Origin: Bryobacteraceae bacterium
GTDB lineage: Bacteria; Acidobacteriota; Terriglobia; Bryobacterales; Bryobacteraceae
Length of the DNA stretch: 64,000 bases
NCBI GenBank assembly: GCA_019752335.1
Contig: JAIEMJ010000024.1
Location: 62,001 to 126,000 of the forward strand
Direction of reading: 5' to 3'
Part shown: positions 33,592 to 42,210 of the stretch, piece by piece
Position numbering within the stretch: position 1 is the stretch's first letter
How the letters are laid out: every line of letters starts with the position of its first letter
Program-made: the position numbers and the translations under genes
The notes under the pieces: model-generated
Told to the model about the DNA's origin: nothing
The model's input: the letters and a program-made list of their open reading frames with translations, nothing else
Databases searched by the model: none

Positions 33592-34352
33592 CGCGAGAAG
33601 AACGAATAAGCCGCGAGTCCGAAGCCGATCGTCACGACAATCGCGCGCACCACGCTCGCTTTCAGCTTGCGCGCCCATCGCGCCCCCAGGTATCCCGCCG
33701 CCGTCGCGACCAGTGCCATCGCGATCGCGTACTTCCAGACAATCACCCCCGAGAGGATAAACACCACCACCGTCGTGGCGTTGATCATTCCCGCCAGCAA
33801 GGACTTCACCGCGTTCATCTGGTGGATATTCGGAATGCCCGCCAAAGCCAGCGAACTCAGCATCAGAATGCCAATCCCCGCGCCGAAGTAACCGCCATAG
33901 ATGCCCACCAGCAGTTGGAAAAAGACAATCGCCGCCACCGTACGCGGGGTGGGCTTTTCCCTGGTCAACGCGCCAATCCTGCGCGACACCCAGGGCTGAA
34001 TCAGCAGCAGCAGCGTCGCGCCCAGCAGCAGCCAGGGGACGAGGTTCGAGAAGATCCGCTCCGGCAGCCGCGCCACCAGCAACGAACCGATGATGCCGCC
34101 CAGCAGGCTCGGCGGGCCCAGCCGCCAAAGATGCGCGCGGCACTCAGCCAGTTCCCGCCGGTAGCCCCAACTGGCGGCCAGCGACGCGGGCAACAGCGTG
34201 AACGTGCTGGTCGCGTTGGCGGCAATCGGACCCTGGAAGACCAACAGAGTAGAAAAAGTAAACAGCGTCCCCCCGCCCGCGATGGAGTTCACCGCCCCCG
34301 CCACGGCGGCGGCCGCCGAAAGCAGGGTCCATTGGGCGAGGGGTTCGAGCAT
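33588..34352 (-). CDS. TauE/SafE family membrane permease
   Basis: The product is 254 residues from ATG 34352. The frame is open further upstream but the extension is not conserved-looking. Seven or eight hydrophobic segments are visible. The family signature AVAGAVNSIAGGGTLFTFSTLL is at the start, and a second half-repeat IYGGYFGAGIGILMLSSLAL follows, giving the inverted-duplication pattern of TauE/SafE exporters of sulfite or organosulfur anions. Substrate is not inferable. It lies convergent to the glycosyltransferase operon with overlapping stops. Confidence 0.88.
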   Translation of the reverse strand: MLEPLAQWTLLSAAAAVAGAVNSIAGGGTLFTFSTLLVFQGPIAANATSTFTLLPASLAASWGYRRELAECRAHLWRLGPPSLLGGIIGSLLVARLPERIFSNLVPWLLLGATLLLLIQPWVSRRIGALTREKPTPRTVAAIVFFQLLVGIYGGYFGAGIGILMLSSLALAGIPNIHQMNAVKSLLAGMINATTVVVFILSGVIVWKYAIAMALVATAAGYLGARWARKLKASVVRAIVVTIGFGLAAYSFFSR

Positions 34353-34497
34353 AGCTGGATCTATGAGCGTACCACCCGCCGCCCCTCCTTCGAAACTACT
34401 CCAAAGCCACGTCGTGATCCACCCAGCCACGGACGTAATCACGGAGGCCGGGGGGCGTCATGGATGCCAGAAACCACCCCGATTGCCGCGCCATCAA

Positions 34498-34610
34498 GCC
34501 CCGAGCGAAGCGAGTGGGTCCCAAAAAGAATCAATGGTTTACAAGCTCGTTTCTCCACGACACTCCAGCGCATGACGCGCCAACCAGCCCCGAGCGCAGC
34601 GAGGGGGTCC
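34498..34610 (+). repeat. Direct repeat pair, GCCCCGAGCG type
   Basis: GCCCCGAGCGAAGCGAGTGG plus GTCC (34498-34521) and GCCCCGAGCGCAGCGAGGGG plus GTCC (34587-34610) differ at two positions and are 89 bases apart. The unit contains a small inverted repeat (CGAGCG/CGCTCG-like) and both copies precede short C-rich tracts. This looks like two copies of one dispersed intergenic element. Confidence 0.55.
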
Positions 34611-34692
34611 TTCGGGAGCGCCGGCGCTTTCATTGGAGCCACCGACGCGCTGCGCGCGTCATGAGGACCGGAGACCGAGGTCGCCCACGGTA

Positions 34693-34713
34693 GGACAGGC
34701 CTCCGGCCTGTCC
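34693..34713. repeat. GTAGG-type hairpin repeat, copy 2
   Basis: GGACAGGCC, TCC, GGCCTGTCC: a perfect 9-bp stem preceded by GTA. The same framework occurs after def with a different compensated stem, and after the SDR gene near 52423. Confidence 0.6.
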
Positions 34714-34949
34714 TCATCCAGACTCTCCTGCCCTAAAATCGGCTCTAATAGAATCAATCACTTACGGGTGGTTTCTGGAGTAAGCGGCTCGTTCTCAGCG
34801 GTGGCCGCCCTCGCCTGGTTTCATCCCCCATCGCCGCCCGGGTCCCAACAATTTCAAAAAATCGTAACTCCCAACCAACCAAACACTTAACCCCAAATCG
34901 CCCGCCAAAACCGCCCCAATGATTTGCCCCCCCATGCCACCCTAAAATC

Positions 34950-35615
34950 ATGGCAAGACCGATAACCGAAGCCCAACGCGCTGCCTGCCAACGCAACGCC
35001 CAAATGTCGACCGGTCCTCGCACCGAAGCCGGCAAATCTCGCGCCCGACTCAACGCCGTCAAACACGGACTCACGGCTAAACTCCCCGTTCTCCCCTTCG
35101 AAAACGAACAAGACTTTATCGAACTCCGCGACGGCTTCCTCCAGGACTTTGCCCCCCGCAACACCTACGAAAAATTCTTAGTCACCCAACTCGCCACTCA
35201 AGCCTGGCGCCTGCTCCGCTGCCAGCAAATCGAAGTCGGCCTGCACACCCTCATGATGAAACAAACCCTCCACGACCTCCGCTCCCGCGGACTCAACCCC
35301 GACAAAGCCCTCGCCGAGACCCCCTTCACCGGTCTAGCCGGCACCCTCGAGGAAAAACAGATCCACCATACGTTCTTCCGCTACCAAAACGAGGTCAACC
35401 GCTCCTTCGAACGCGCCCGAAAGGCTGTAGAATCAACCACTCGCCGGTCCGTTTCGAACCAGCCCAATCCTCAGCCGCAAACCAAGCCACAGCCGGAGCC
35501 GGAGCCGCCAGCCCCGGAAAAGCCCGCCTACCAGCCCTTCACCACATCCACCTGCGGCAACGCCGCCTTCAACTTCTTAATCCCCTCATCCGTCACCTTG
35601 GTCTGCCAAACGTAG
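34950..35615 (+). CDS. TGPRT/KHGL-motif hypothetical protein of a multicopy-type family
   Basis: The product is 221 residues. The N-terminal motif NAQMSTGPRTEAGKSRARLN followed by AVKHGLTA is characteristic of a hypothetical family that occurs in many copies per genome in Acidobacteria and Planctomycetes; a central helical region and a Pro/Gln/Glu-rich tail (PQPQTKPQPEPEPPAPEKP) follow. Function is unknown; the copy number elsewhere suggests a mobile or selfish element or a DNA-associated role. The gene and its 100-base leader are strikingly C-rich and G-poor. Its last 88 bases overlap the convergent leucine-rich-repeat gene, so the natural C-terminus may have been lost and replaced by antisense of that gene. 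Confidence 0.7.
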   Translation: MARPITEAQRAACQRNAQMSTGPRTEAGKSRARLNAVKHGLTAKLPVLPFENEQDFIELRDGFLQDFAPRNTYEKFLVTQLATQAWRLLRCQQIEVGLHTLMMKQTLHDLRSRGLNPDKALAETPFTGLAGTLEEKQIHHTFFRYQNEVNRSFERARKAVESTTRRSVSNQPNPQPQTKPQPEPEPPAPEKPAYQPFTTSTCGNAAFNFLIPSSVTLVCQT

Positions 35616-36067
35616 AGGTTCTTCAGCGCCGTTAAGCCCTTCAAATGCTCCAGGCCCGCGTCGGTCACGGCGGTGTTGTAGATGTTCAAGTACGTCAGTT
35701 TCTTCAGGTCCTTCAGGTGTACCAGACCCTTATCGGTGATCTTGGTCCCCTCCAGATGCAACGACGTTAGATCCGTCAGGCCCTTCACATGCACCAGGCC
35801 GGCGTCCGTCACCGACGTCCGCCCCAGGTGTAACGAGACGACGTTCTTCAGTTGCGCCACCGGCGCGATCTGTTCGTCCTTGATGGCCGCGCCTTGCAGG
35901 TAAAAGCTGACGTCGACGCGAGGATCCTCCTGCGCGACGGGCCGTACGCTGCCCCCGGCCTTCTCAATCGCCGCGATGGCGCCAGATGGAGCACCGGCCT
36001 TGGCGGGTTCAGCGGGTTTAGCGGCCGGCGTCTTGGCCGGGGCGGTTTTCTTTGCTTGCCACATCAT
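35528..36067 (-). CDS. Leucine-rich-repeat protein coupled to trmFO
   Basis: The product is 179 residues. Its ATG (36067) overlaps the trmFO stop by four bases (ATGA), which decides the start. An Ala/Lys/Pro-rich N-terminal tail (KKTAPAKTPAAKPAEPAKAG) is followed by about five leucine-rich repeats of 24 residues with the pattern L(T/K)xLxLxxTxVTDxGLxHLKGL, similar to those of internalin-like and planctomycete/acidobacterial proteins. No signal peptide is seen. It would serve in protein-protein binding; the coupling to a tRNA-methylating enzyme is curious and may be only transcriptional. Confidence 0.8.
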   Translation of the reverse strand: MMWQAKKTAPAKTPAAKPAEPAKAGAPSGAIAAIEKAGGSVRPVAQEDPRVDVSFYLQGAAIKDEQIAPVAQLKNVVSLHLGRTSVTDAGLVHVKGLTDLTSLHLEGTKITDKGLVHLKDLKKLTYLNIYNTAVTDAGLEHLKGLTALKNLYVWQTKVTDEGIKKLKAALPQVDVVKGW

Positions 36068-37410
36068 GTTGTTGAATAGTCTATCAACGCGACCGGCAGG
36101 GAAGCCAGCGCCCGCCGGCACACCTCCGCATGCCGCGCCGGCTTATCATGCCGCCACCGCCGCCGCGTCTCCTCGTCCAACTGGGGCAAAAGGTCAAACG
36201 TGATATTCGCCGGCTGATAGTTGCGCGGATCCGCATGCGCCACATAGTGCGCCAAGCTCCCCAACGCGGTCTCCCGCGGCAAAGCCTCGGGTGTCTCCCC
36301 CTGCGCGACGGCGCCTGCGAATCGACCCGCCATCCATCCCGTGGCGATGCTCTCCACGTAGCCCTCTACGCCCGAAATCTGACCCGCGAAAAATAAACGC
36401 GCATTCGTCTTCAATTGCAGCGTGGACTTGAGTAACGTCGGACCGTTGATGTAAGTATTCCGGTGGATCTGTCCGTACCGCAGGAACTCCGCGTTTTCGA
36501 GGCCAGGTATCATCCGCAAAATCCGCTTCTGCTCGCCAAAACGCAAATGGTTCTGAAAGCCGACTAAGTTGTAGCTATCGGCGCGCGCATTTTCCTGCCG
36601 CAGTTGCACTGCGGCATAGGGCCACCGCCCCGTCCGCGGATCCGTCAGTCCCACCGGCTTCATCGGACCGTAACGCAAAGTATCGCGGCCGCGCCGCGCC
36701 AGCACCTCAATCGGCAGGCAAGCCTCGAAGAAAGGCGTCCCCGGCGCATCGGCCGGAATGTGCGCGGGCACCGCCGCGCCGTCTAACAGGGCGTCCAAAA
36801 AAGCCTCGTACTGCGTACGATCCAGCGGGCAGTTCAAGTAATCGGCCGTGCCGTCCATTGACTTGTCATAGCGCGACGCCGCAAAGGCAATCGAACGGTC
36901 CACCGTGTCGGCGTCCACGATTGGCGAGATCGAGTCGTAGAAGTACAACCGGTCCGAGCCCGTCAGCCGCGCGATCTCTTCCGCCAGGTCGCCCGAAGTC
37001 AGCGGTCCGCTGGCCACGATGGTGATGCCCTCCGCCGGAATGCGCGTCATTTCTTCCCGTCGCAGCGTGATCAGCGGCTCTTGCTCGATGCGGCGAGTTA
37101 CTTCGGCTGCAAAGGTCACGCGGTCCACCGTCAGCGCCTGCCCGCCTGGCACGCGCGCCACCTGCGCGCACTCCAGCAGCAGCGAACCCAAGCGCCGTAG
37201 CTCTTCTTTCAAAAGCCAGGGCGCCGTGTTTTCGCTCTCGCTCTTCAGCGAGTTCGAACAAACCAGCTCCGCCAGGCGATCCGTCTGGTGGGCGTCCGTC
37301 ATGCGGACCGGCCGCATCTCGTAAAGCGTACAAGCCAAGCCCTGGCGCGCCAATTGCCAGGCGGCTTCCGTGCCGGCCAAACCGGCGCCGATAATGTGGA
37401 TGGGTGTCAA
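36064..37410 (-). CDS. trmFO: Folate-dependent tRNA uracil-54 methyltransferase TrmFO
   Basis: The product is 448 residues. TrmFO uses 5,10-methylenetetrahydrofolate and FAD to make T54 in tRNA. The FAD site is IHIIGAGLAGTEAAWQLA at the N-terminus, followed by ELVCSNSLKSE (the catalytic cysteine region), YFYDSISPIVDADT, and FAGQISGVEGYVESIATG late in the chain, all characteristic. The related enzyme MnmG is encoded at the end of this window. The start is 22 bases from that of a divergent M61 peptidase gene. Its stop overlaps the start of the leucine-rich-repeat gene. Confidence 0.96.
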   Translation of the reverse strand: MTPIHIIGAGLAGTEAAWQLARQGLACTLYEMRPVRMTDAHQTDRLAELVCSNSLKSESENTAPWLLKEELRRLGSLLLECAQVARVPGGQALTVDRVTFAAEVTRRIEQEPLITLRREEMTRIPAEGITIVASGPLTSGDLAEEIARLTGSDRLYFYDSISPIVDADTVDRSIAFAASRYDKSMDGTADYLNCPLDRTQYEAFLDALLDGAAVPAHIPADAPGTPFFEACLPIEVLARRGRDTLRYGPMKPVGLTDPRTGRWPYAAVQLRQENARADSYNLVGFQNHLRFGEQKRILRMIPGLENAEFLRYGQIHRNTYINGPTLLKSTLQLKTNARLFFAGQISGVEGYVESIATGWMAGRFAGAVAQGETPEALPRETALGSLAHYVAHADPRNYQPANITFDLLPQLDEETRRRWRHDKPARHAEVCRRALASLPVALIDYSTT

Positions 37411-37432
37411 ACTACTATCATTCTAGGCCCTT

Positions 37433-39169
37433 ATGCAAGATTCTCTTCGCTACACTCTTCGCTTCCCCCACGCCGCGCAGCATTACGTCGAAGTCACGGC
37501 CGAAGTCCCCGGACCCAACCCCGAACTCGCCCTCGCCGTTTGGACCCCCGGCAGCTACCTCATCCGCGAGTACTCCCAACACCTCGAAGCCTTCTCCGCC
37601 CGCGACGCCGCTGGCCAAGCCCTATCTTGGGAGAAGACCCGCAAGAATCGCTGGCGAGTCAGCTCCCCGGGCAACGCCACCGTCACTTACCGCATCTACG
37701 CCCGCACCATGGGCGTGCAGAGTAACTGGGTGGAGTCCGGCTTTGCTCTATTGAACGGCGCGCCCACCTTCCTCACCCTCGCGGACCACTTGCCCCGCAC
37801 CCATGAAGTAACCCTCGAACTACCAGCCGATTGGGCCGCCCATTACTCGGGCCTGGAACTTACCGGCCCCCATGCTTACTCCGCCCGTGACTATGACACC
37901 TTAGTCGATTCGCCGATTTACGCCGGGTCGCCTTCCGTCTACCGCTTCGAAGCGGCAGGACGCCCGCATTACTTGGTCAACGAAGGAGAAGCCGGCGCGT
38001 GGAATGGTGCCGAGTCAGCCGTCGCCGTCGAGAAGATCGTGCGCGAGTATCACCGCATGATGGGCGTCATTCCCTATGACCAATATCTCTTCTTCAACTT
38101 ACTCCTCGAATCCGGTGGCGGACTTGAGCATCACAACTCCACGGTCTTAATCGCCTCACGCTGGGCCTGGAGCCGTACCGAAGATCCGCCCGTCGAGCTA
38201 CCCTCCGGACAGCCGCGCCAACCCAATCGCACCAACTGGCTCGACTTAGTCAGCCACGAGTACCTCCATCTCTGGAACGTCAAACGCCTGCGGCCCGTCG
38301 AGCTAGGTCCGTTCGACTACGAACAGGAGAACTACACGCGCACCCTCTGGGTGGCCGAAGGCATCACCACTTACTACGGCCCCCTTGCCGTAAAGCGCGC
38401 CGGACTCATCGACGAAGCCGCCTACCTAAAGACACTCTCCCGTGAGATCACCCAGCTACAGAACACGCCGGGCCGCCTCATCCAAACCGTCGAAACGTCA
38501 TCCTATGACGCCTGGATCAAGCTCTACCGCCAGAACGAAAACTCGCCCAACACGCTGATCAGTTACTACACCAAAGGAGCCGTGATCGCCTGGCTCATCG
38601 ACGCCTGCGTACGTCGCCTTACCGGCGGCGCCAAATCTCTGGACGACGTCATGCGGCTCGCCTATCAACGTTACTCGCGTGAGCGCGGCTATACGTCAAC
38701 CGATTTCCGCGACTTAGTCAACGAAGTAGCCGGCGCGGATTTAGGCTCCTGGTTTTACTCCCTGCTCGAAACTACTCAGGAACTCGACTACACCGAAGCG
38801 CTCACCTGGTTCGGCCTCCGCTTCGCCACCCCACCAGTTTCCGGGAAAGCCTATCTCGGCGCGGTGACCAAAAACGACGCCGGCCGCCTGGTAGTTACCG
38901 GAATTCCTCGCCATACTCCGGCCCACGCCGCCGGCCTGAATGTCGATGACGAGTTACTCGCCATCAACGGCCACCGCATCCGCGCCGACTCACTCGCCGC
39001 GCGCCTCGAACACTACCGGCCCGGCGACCACATCGAGTTACTCACCGCCCGGCGCGACCAACTTCGCACCCTCGCCGTGTTGCTTGCCCCCGATCCCCGG
39101 CGCGTCTGGTTGCTCGAACCCGACCCGGCCGCCGACCCCGAACCTCGTCGCGTCTGGCTACGCGACTAA
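37433..39169 (+). CDS. M61-family peptidase with C-terminal PDZ domain
   Basis: The product is 578 residues, usual for the M61 glycyl-aminopeptidase family. An N-terminal beta domain (LRYTLRFPHAAQHYVEV) is followed by the gluzincin-type catalytic domain with H275-EYLHLWNVKR (HExxH) and the third ligand in WVAEGITTYYG, and a PDZ domain (about 485-560; GAVTKNDAGRLVVTG, AAGLNVDDELLAINGHR). No signal peptide is apparent. Family members cleave N-terminal glycine or act on peptides with broad specificity. Leucine is often encoded by TTA, unlike in most neighbours. Its stop overlaps that of the convergent hydrolase gene by four bases. Confidence 0.92.
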   Translation: MQDSLRYTLRFPHAAQHYVEVTAEVPGPNPELALAVWTPGSYLIREYSQHLEAFSARDAAGQALSWEKTRKNRWRVSSPGNATVTYRIYARTMGVQSNWVESGFALLNGAPTFLTLADHLPRTHEVTLELPADWAAHYSGLELTGPHAYSARDYDTLVDSPIYAGSPSVYRFEAAGRPHYLVNEGEAGAWNGAESAVAVEKIVREYHRMMGVIPYDQYLFFNLLLESGGGLEHHNSTVLIASRWAWSRTEDPPVELPSGQPRQPNRTNWLDLVSHEYLHLWNVKRLRPVELGPFDYEQENYTRTLWVAEGITTYYGPLAVKRAGLIDEAAYLKTLSREITQLQNTPGRLIQTVETSSYDAWIKLYRQNENSPNTLISYYTKGAVIAWLIDACVRRLTGGAKSLDDVMRLAYQRYSRERGYTSTDFRDLVNEVAGADLGSWFYSLLETTQELDYTEALTWFGLRFATPPVSGKAYLGAVTKNDAGRLVVTGIPRHTPAHAAGLNVDDELLAINGHRIRADSLAARLEHYRPGDHIELLTARRDQLRTLAVLLAPDPRRVWLLEPDPAADPEPRRVWLRD

Positions 39170-39966
39170 CGCTGCCGTTTCAGAAATTCGAGCATCAGCC
39201 GGTTCACTTCCCCCGGCTTCTCCATCATCAGAAAATGGCCCGTACCCCGCACGCGATGATACTCGAGGGCCGGGAATAGTTGGCGCAGATAGCCCTCCGC
39301 CAAGGGCGACTCCGCTTGATAGATCCCCAGCGTCGGCGCCTTCAGCGGACTCTCATCGTTCCAGATCCGCGGCTCCAACATCCCGCGGATCGCGCCCACC
39401 GCCGTCGCCTCCGGCGCGGCCAGCATCACCTTCAGGATGCGCGCGTTCACCGTGCCCGCGCCCGCCGGGGTCAGGTACGAGCGAATCACGCGCTCCCTCG
39501 TCGCCAAGCCCGCCGCGCCGCGATAGCCCTCCCAGCGGCCCTGCGACGCCCGCGCGTTGGCCGGCGGATAGATGCTGCCGTCCATCAGGATCAGGCTCTC
39601 CGTGCGCTCCGGAAAGAGCCGCGCGAATTGCCGGATCACCGGCGTGCCCATGCTGTGCCCGGCCAGGCTCGCGCGCGAAACCTTCGCCTCGTCCATCACC
39701 GCGGCCACCGCCCGCGCGAAGTTGTCCATCGTCATCGACGCCTCGGGCGGCACGCCGCTCCGCCCATGGCCCGGCAGGTCAATCGCCAGCACCTGGTAGT
39801 GCTTGCTTAAGGCCTCCGCCTGCGCGTCCCAGAACGTGGAATCGCACGTCCAGCCATGCACTAAGACCACGGTGCGTGGGCCCGTGCCGGTTCGCTGGTA
39901 GAAGACCTCGCGCCCTTCAAACGTGGCCCCGCTCAGCAGCAGCGGCAGAAACAGGAGTAGCTTCAT
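39166..39966 (-). CDS. Exported alpha/beta-hydrolase
   Basis: The product is 266 residues. A signal peptide (MKLLLFLPLLLSGA) precedes a typical alpha/beta-hydrolase: VVLVHGWTCDSTFWDAQ with the oxyanion HG, the nucleophile elbow GHSMG, the acid in the TLGIYQAES region and a late histidine in GTGHFLMMEKP. The substrate is unknown; esterase or haloperoxidase-like. It is last of three minus-strand genes (lepB, S9 peptidase, this) with overlaps or tiny gaps, so they form an operon. Confidence 0.87.
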   Translation of the reverse strand: MKLLLFLPLLLSGATFEGREVFYQRTGTGPRTVVLVHGWTCDSTFWDAQAEALSKHYQVLAIDLPGHGRSGVPPEASMTMDNFARAVAAVMDEAKVSRASLAGHSMGTPVIRQFARLFPERTESLILMDGSIYPPANARASQGRWEGYRGAAGLATRERVIRSYLTPAGAGTVNARILKVMLAAPEATAVGAIRGMLEPRIWNDESPLKAPTLGIYQAESPLAEGYLRQLFPALEYHRVRGTGHFLMMEKPGEVNRLMLEFLKRQR

Positions 39967-40943
39967 GGCTTCAGATACTTGCGCAAGAACGCGTAGATCT
40001 CCGCCCGCGACTCGCGCGCCAACTTCGTATCGATCCGATTGAAGACGTGCCCGCCGGGTGCGTTTTCATAGACCTTATACTCGAACGTCTTGCCCTCGGC
40101 CTTCAGCGCCGTCGCCAGCCGCTGCACCTCCAGGTAGTTCACGTCCTCATCATTGGTATTCGTATGGATCAACAGCGGCGTCCGCAGCTTGGCCACGTGC
40201 GTCATCGGCGAGCGCTTCAAGTACTCGGGCACGTTGTCGCGCACCGCCTTGCCGATGTGATAGTCGGCAGCGAAGAGCGCTTCGTAAGCCGGGCCTTTGT
40301 AGCCCAAGCGCGCCACCAGGTCACTCACCGGCACGCCGGCGTAGCCCACCGCGTAGCTCTCGGGATGCTGGAAGAGATTCATCAGCGTGATCATGCCGCC
40401 GTGGCTCCAGCCGATCAGCCCGACGCGCTGCGGATCGAGGAAGCTATACGTCTCCACCATCCAGTTGCGCGCGGCGAAGACGTCGTCGTTCTCACGCCCG
40501 CCGTAGTCGATGGCGCGCCAGAACGCGGCGCCGTAGCCGGTGCTGCCGCGGTAGTCGGGCGAGATGATCGAGTAGCCCTCGTTCACCAACTCGCGGATGA
40601 TGTGCGCGCTGGCCGAGGTGAAATTCGCGTGGACGCCGCCGTGGACGAAGACCAACAGCGGCTGCTTCTTCGTGCGGTCCAGCTTCTTCGGGATGAACGT
40701 GTAGGCGTGAAAGAGCAGCGGATTGCCGGCGCCTTGGCCAGTGGGGTTCGTCTCTTTCGCCAGCGGCGGACCGGGAATCTCCACCTTGTCGACCTCGGCG
40801 ATGTCGGAGAGCTTTTGCCGCCAGGCGACATCGTCGATGGCCTTCATCAACTGGTCATGCCGGTGGTCAGTCGTGTCCGAGGGCCGGGCAGCGGGCGTTT
40901 GGGCGAGTAAGGTACTTCCGAGTAGGAACGCAAGAAATCGCAT
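39963..40943 (-). CDS. Secreted S9-family (prolyl oligopeptidase-like) peptidase or esterase
   Basis: The product is 326 residues from ATG 40943, which begins a signal peptide (MRFLAFLLGSTLLAQT); the frame is open 15 codons further. The catalytic domain has LLVFVHGGVHANF, SPDYRGSTGYG, the nucleophile motif GWSHGG and the final histidine in GGHVFN, as in the acylaminoacyl-peptidase branch of S9. The beta-propeller is absent; only the hydrolase domain remains. It overlaps the downstream hydrolase by four bases and follows lepB by four. Confidence 0.87.
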   Translation of the reverse strand: MRFLAFLLGSTLLAQTPAARPSDTTDHRHDQLMKAIDDVAWRQKLSDIAEVDKVEIPGPPLAKETNPTGQGAGNPLLFHAYTFIPKKLDRTKKQPLLVFVHGGVHANFTSASAHIIRELVNEGYSIISPDYRGSTGYGAAFWRAIDYGGRENDDVFAARNWMVETYSFLDPQRVGLIGWSHGGMITLMNLFQHPESYAVGYAGVPVSDLVARLGYKGPAYEALFAADYHIGKAVRDNVPEYLKRSPMTHVAKLRTPLLIHTNTNDEDVNYLEVQRLATALKAEGKTFEYKVYENAPGGHVFNRIDTKLARESRAEIYAFLRKYLKP

Positions 40944-40947
40944 TCCG

Positions 40948-41511
40948 CTAACGTAGCACGCCGAGCTTGTCGAGCGGCCAGTAGACAAAAACGGCCTTGC
41001 CGTAGATGTAACGGCGGGGCACGCTGCCCCAGGCGCGCGAGTCGTTCGAAGAGCTGCGGTGATCGCCCATCACGAAGTACTGCCCGGGCGCGATGCGCTG
41101 GGGCGGCGTCGAGTTGCGGTCGCGGTACTCGTCGGGCACGTACTCCTCGGGGAGCACTTTGCCGTTCACCAGGACGACGCCTTGCTGCACTTCAACGATG
41201 TCGCCGGGCAGGCCGATCACGCGCTTGATGTAGCTCTTCGTCGGGTCGCCGGGGTACCAGAAGACCACCATGTCGTAGCGCTGCACGTCCTTCAGGCCGA
41301 ACATGTAGACGAACTGGTTGATGAAGATGCGCTCCTGGTCGCGCAGCGCCGGCATCATGCTCGTGCCTTCCACTTTCACCGGGCGGTAGAGGAAGAGGAT
41401 CACCACGACGGCGATGATCACCGCCAGCAACAAGTCGCGCAGCCAGTAGAACAGGCGCGCCAGATTGGCCTTGGCGGTAGGCGGTTCGGGATGGAGTGCG
41501 GTCTCGTCCAT
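40948..41511 (-). CDS. lepB: Signal peptidase I
   Basis: The product is 187 residues. Type I signal peptidase removes signal peptides at the outer face of the inner membrane. One transmembrane helix (WLRDLLLAVIIAVVVILFLY) is followed by the catalytic serine in VEGTSMMPALR, the catalytic lysine in YIKRVIGLPGDIVEV and the GDHRSSSNDSRAWG box. The gene is compact and standard in length. It heads an operon with two exported hydrolases, which would be its substrates. Its start is 15 bases from that of a divergent glycosyltransferase. Confidence 0.95.
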   Translation of the reverse strand: MDETALHPEPPTAKANLARLFYWLRDLLLAVIIAVVVILFLYRPVKVEGTSMMPALRDQERIFINQFVYMFGLKDVQRYDMVVFWYPGDPTKSYIKRVIGLPGDIVEVQQGVVLVNGKVLPEEYVPDEYRDRNSTPPQRIAPGQYFVMGDHRSSSNDSRAWGSVPRRYIYGKAVFVYWPLDKLGVLR

Positions 41512-41526
41512 TACTATGAGGAGGGA

Positions 41527-42210
41527 GTGGCAACCCTCGCCTTAATCATACCTGCCTGCGACGAAGCAGAGGTAATCGCTGACACCTTAGACGGCTTGCC
41601 CGCCGGAATGTTTGCGCAGGTGATCGTGGCGGTGAACGGGTCGCGGGACGCCACGGCGGCCATCGCGCGAGCTCGGGGAGCGAGCGTCGTCGAGATCGCG
41701 GAGCGCGGCTACGGCGCGGCTTGCCTGGCGGCGATGGACCTGGTGGAGGCCGACATCGTCCTGTTTCTGCAGGCCGACGGCTCCGAAGACGCCTCTGAAG
41801 CGCCGCTGCTAGTGGAGCCTCTGCTGCGCGGCACGGCTGACCTGGTGCTGGGCTCGCGCACGTTGGGCGAGGCTTTGCCGGGCGCGCTGCTGCCGCATCA
41901 GCGCTTCGGCAACTTCGTCGCGACGGCGCTCATCCGCGGCCTCTACGGCCACACTTACTCTGACCTCGGGCCCTTCCGCGCGCTGCGCACCAGCACCCTG
42001 CGGAGCCTGGGCATGCGGGATCGCAACTTCGGTTGGACCGTCGAGATGCAAGTCCGCGCGCTACAGCAGGGCTTGCGTGTGCAGGAAGTGCCGGTGCGCT
42101 ATGGCTTGCGGCAAGCCGGCACCCCGAAGGTGGCCGGCCGCTGGGACGCCAGCTTGCGAGCGGGTTGGGTTATTTTGACGACGGTGGCGCGCCTGCGGCT
42201 GGGGCGTTGA
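41527..42210 (+). CDS. Family 2 glycosyltransferase, dolichol-phosphate-mannose-synthase-like
   Basis: The product is 227 residues from GTG 41527; GAGGAGGG lies only two bases upstream, and an ATG at 41491 that would overlap lepB is the alternative. The GT-A motifs are TLALIIPACDEAEVI, VIVAVNGSRDAT and LFLQADGSEDAS (D-x-D-like), then GSRTLGEALPG and SDLGPFRALRT, as in DPM-synthase/UgtB-type enzymes that transfer sugar to polyprenyl phosphate. No C-terminal membrane anchor is evident. It overlaps the convergent DUF885 gene by 41 bases. Confidence 0.78.
   Translation: MATLALIIPACDEAEVIADTLDGLPAGMFAQVIVAVNGSRDATAAIARARGASVVEIAERGYGAACLAAMDLVEADIVLFLQADGSEDASEAPLLVEPLLRGTADLVLGSRTLGEALPGALLPHQRFGNFVATALIRGLYGHTYSDLGPFRALRTSTLRSLGMRDRNFGWTVEMQVRALQQGLRVQEVPVRYGLRQAGTPKVAGRWDASLRAGWVILTTVARLRLGR

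Larger units (their letters stand above)
34353..34949. other. Repeat-containing intergenic region upstream of the TGPRT gene
   Basis: Almost 600 bases without a gene. It contains a direct repeat GCCCCGAGCG-(A/C)-AGCGAG-(T/G)-GGGTCC at 34498-34521 and 34587-34610, a GTAGG-type hairpin at 34693-34713, and from about 34840 a strongly asymmetric stretch rich in A and C and nearly free of G (CCCAACCAACCAAACACTTA and similar) leading into the next gene. No promoter could be assigned with confidence. Confidence 0.6.
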
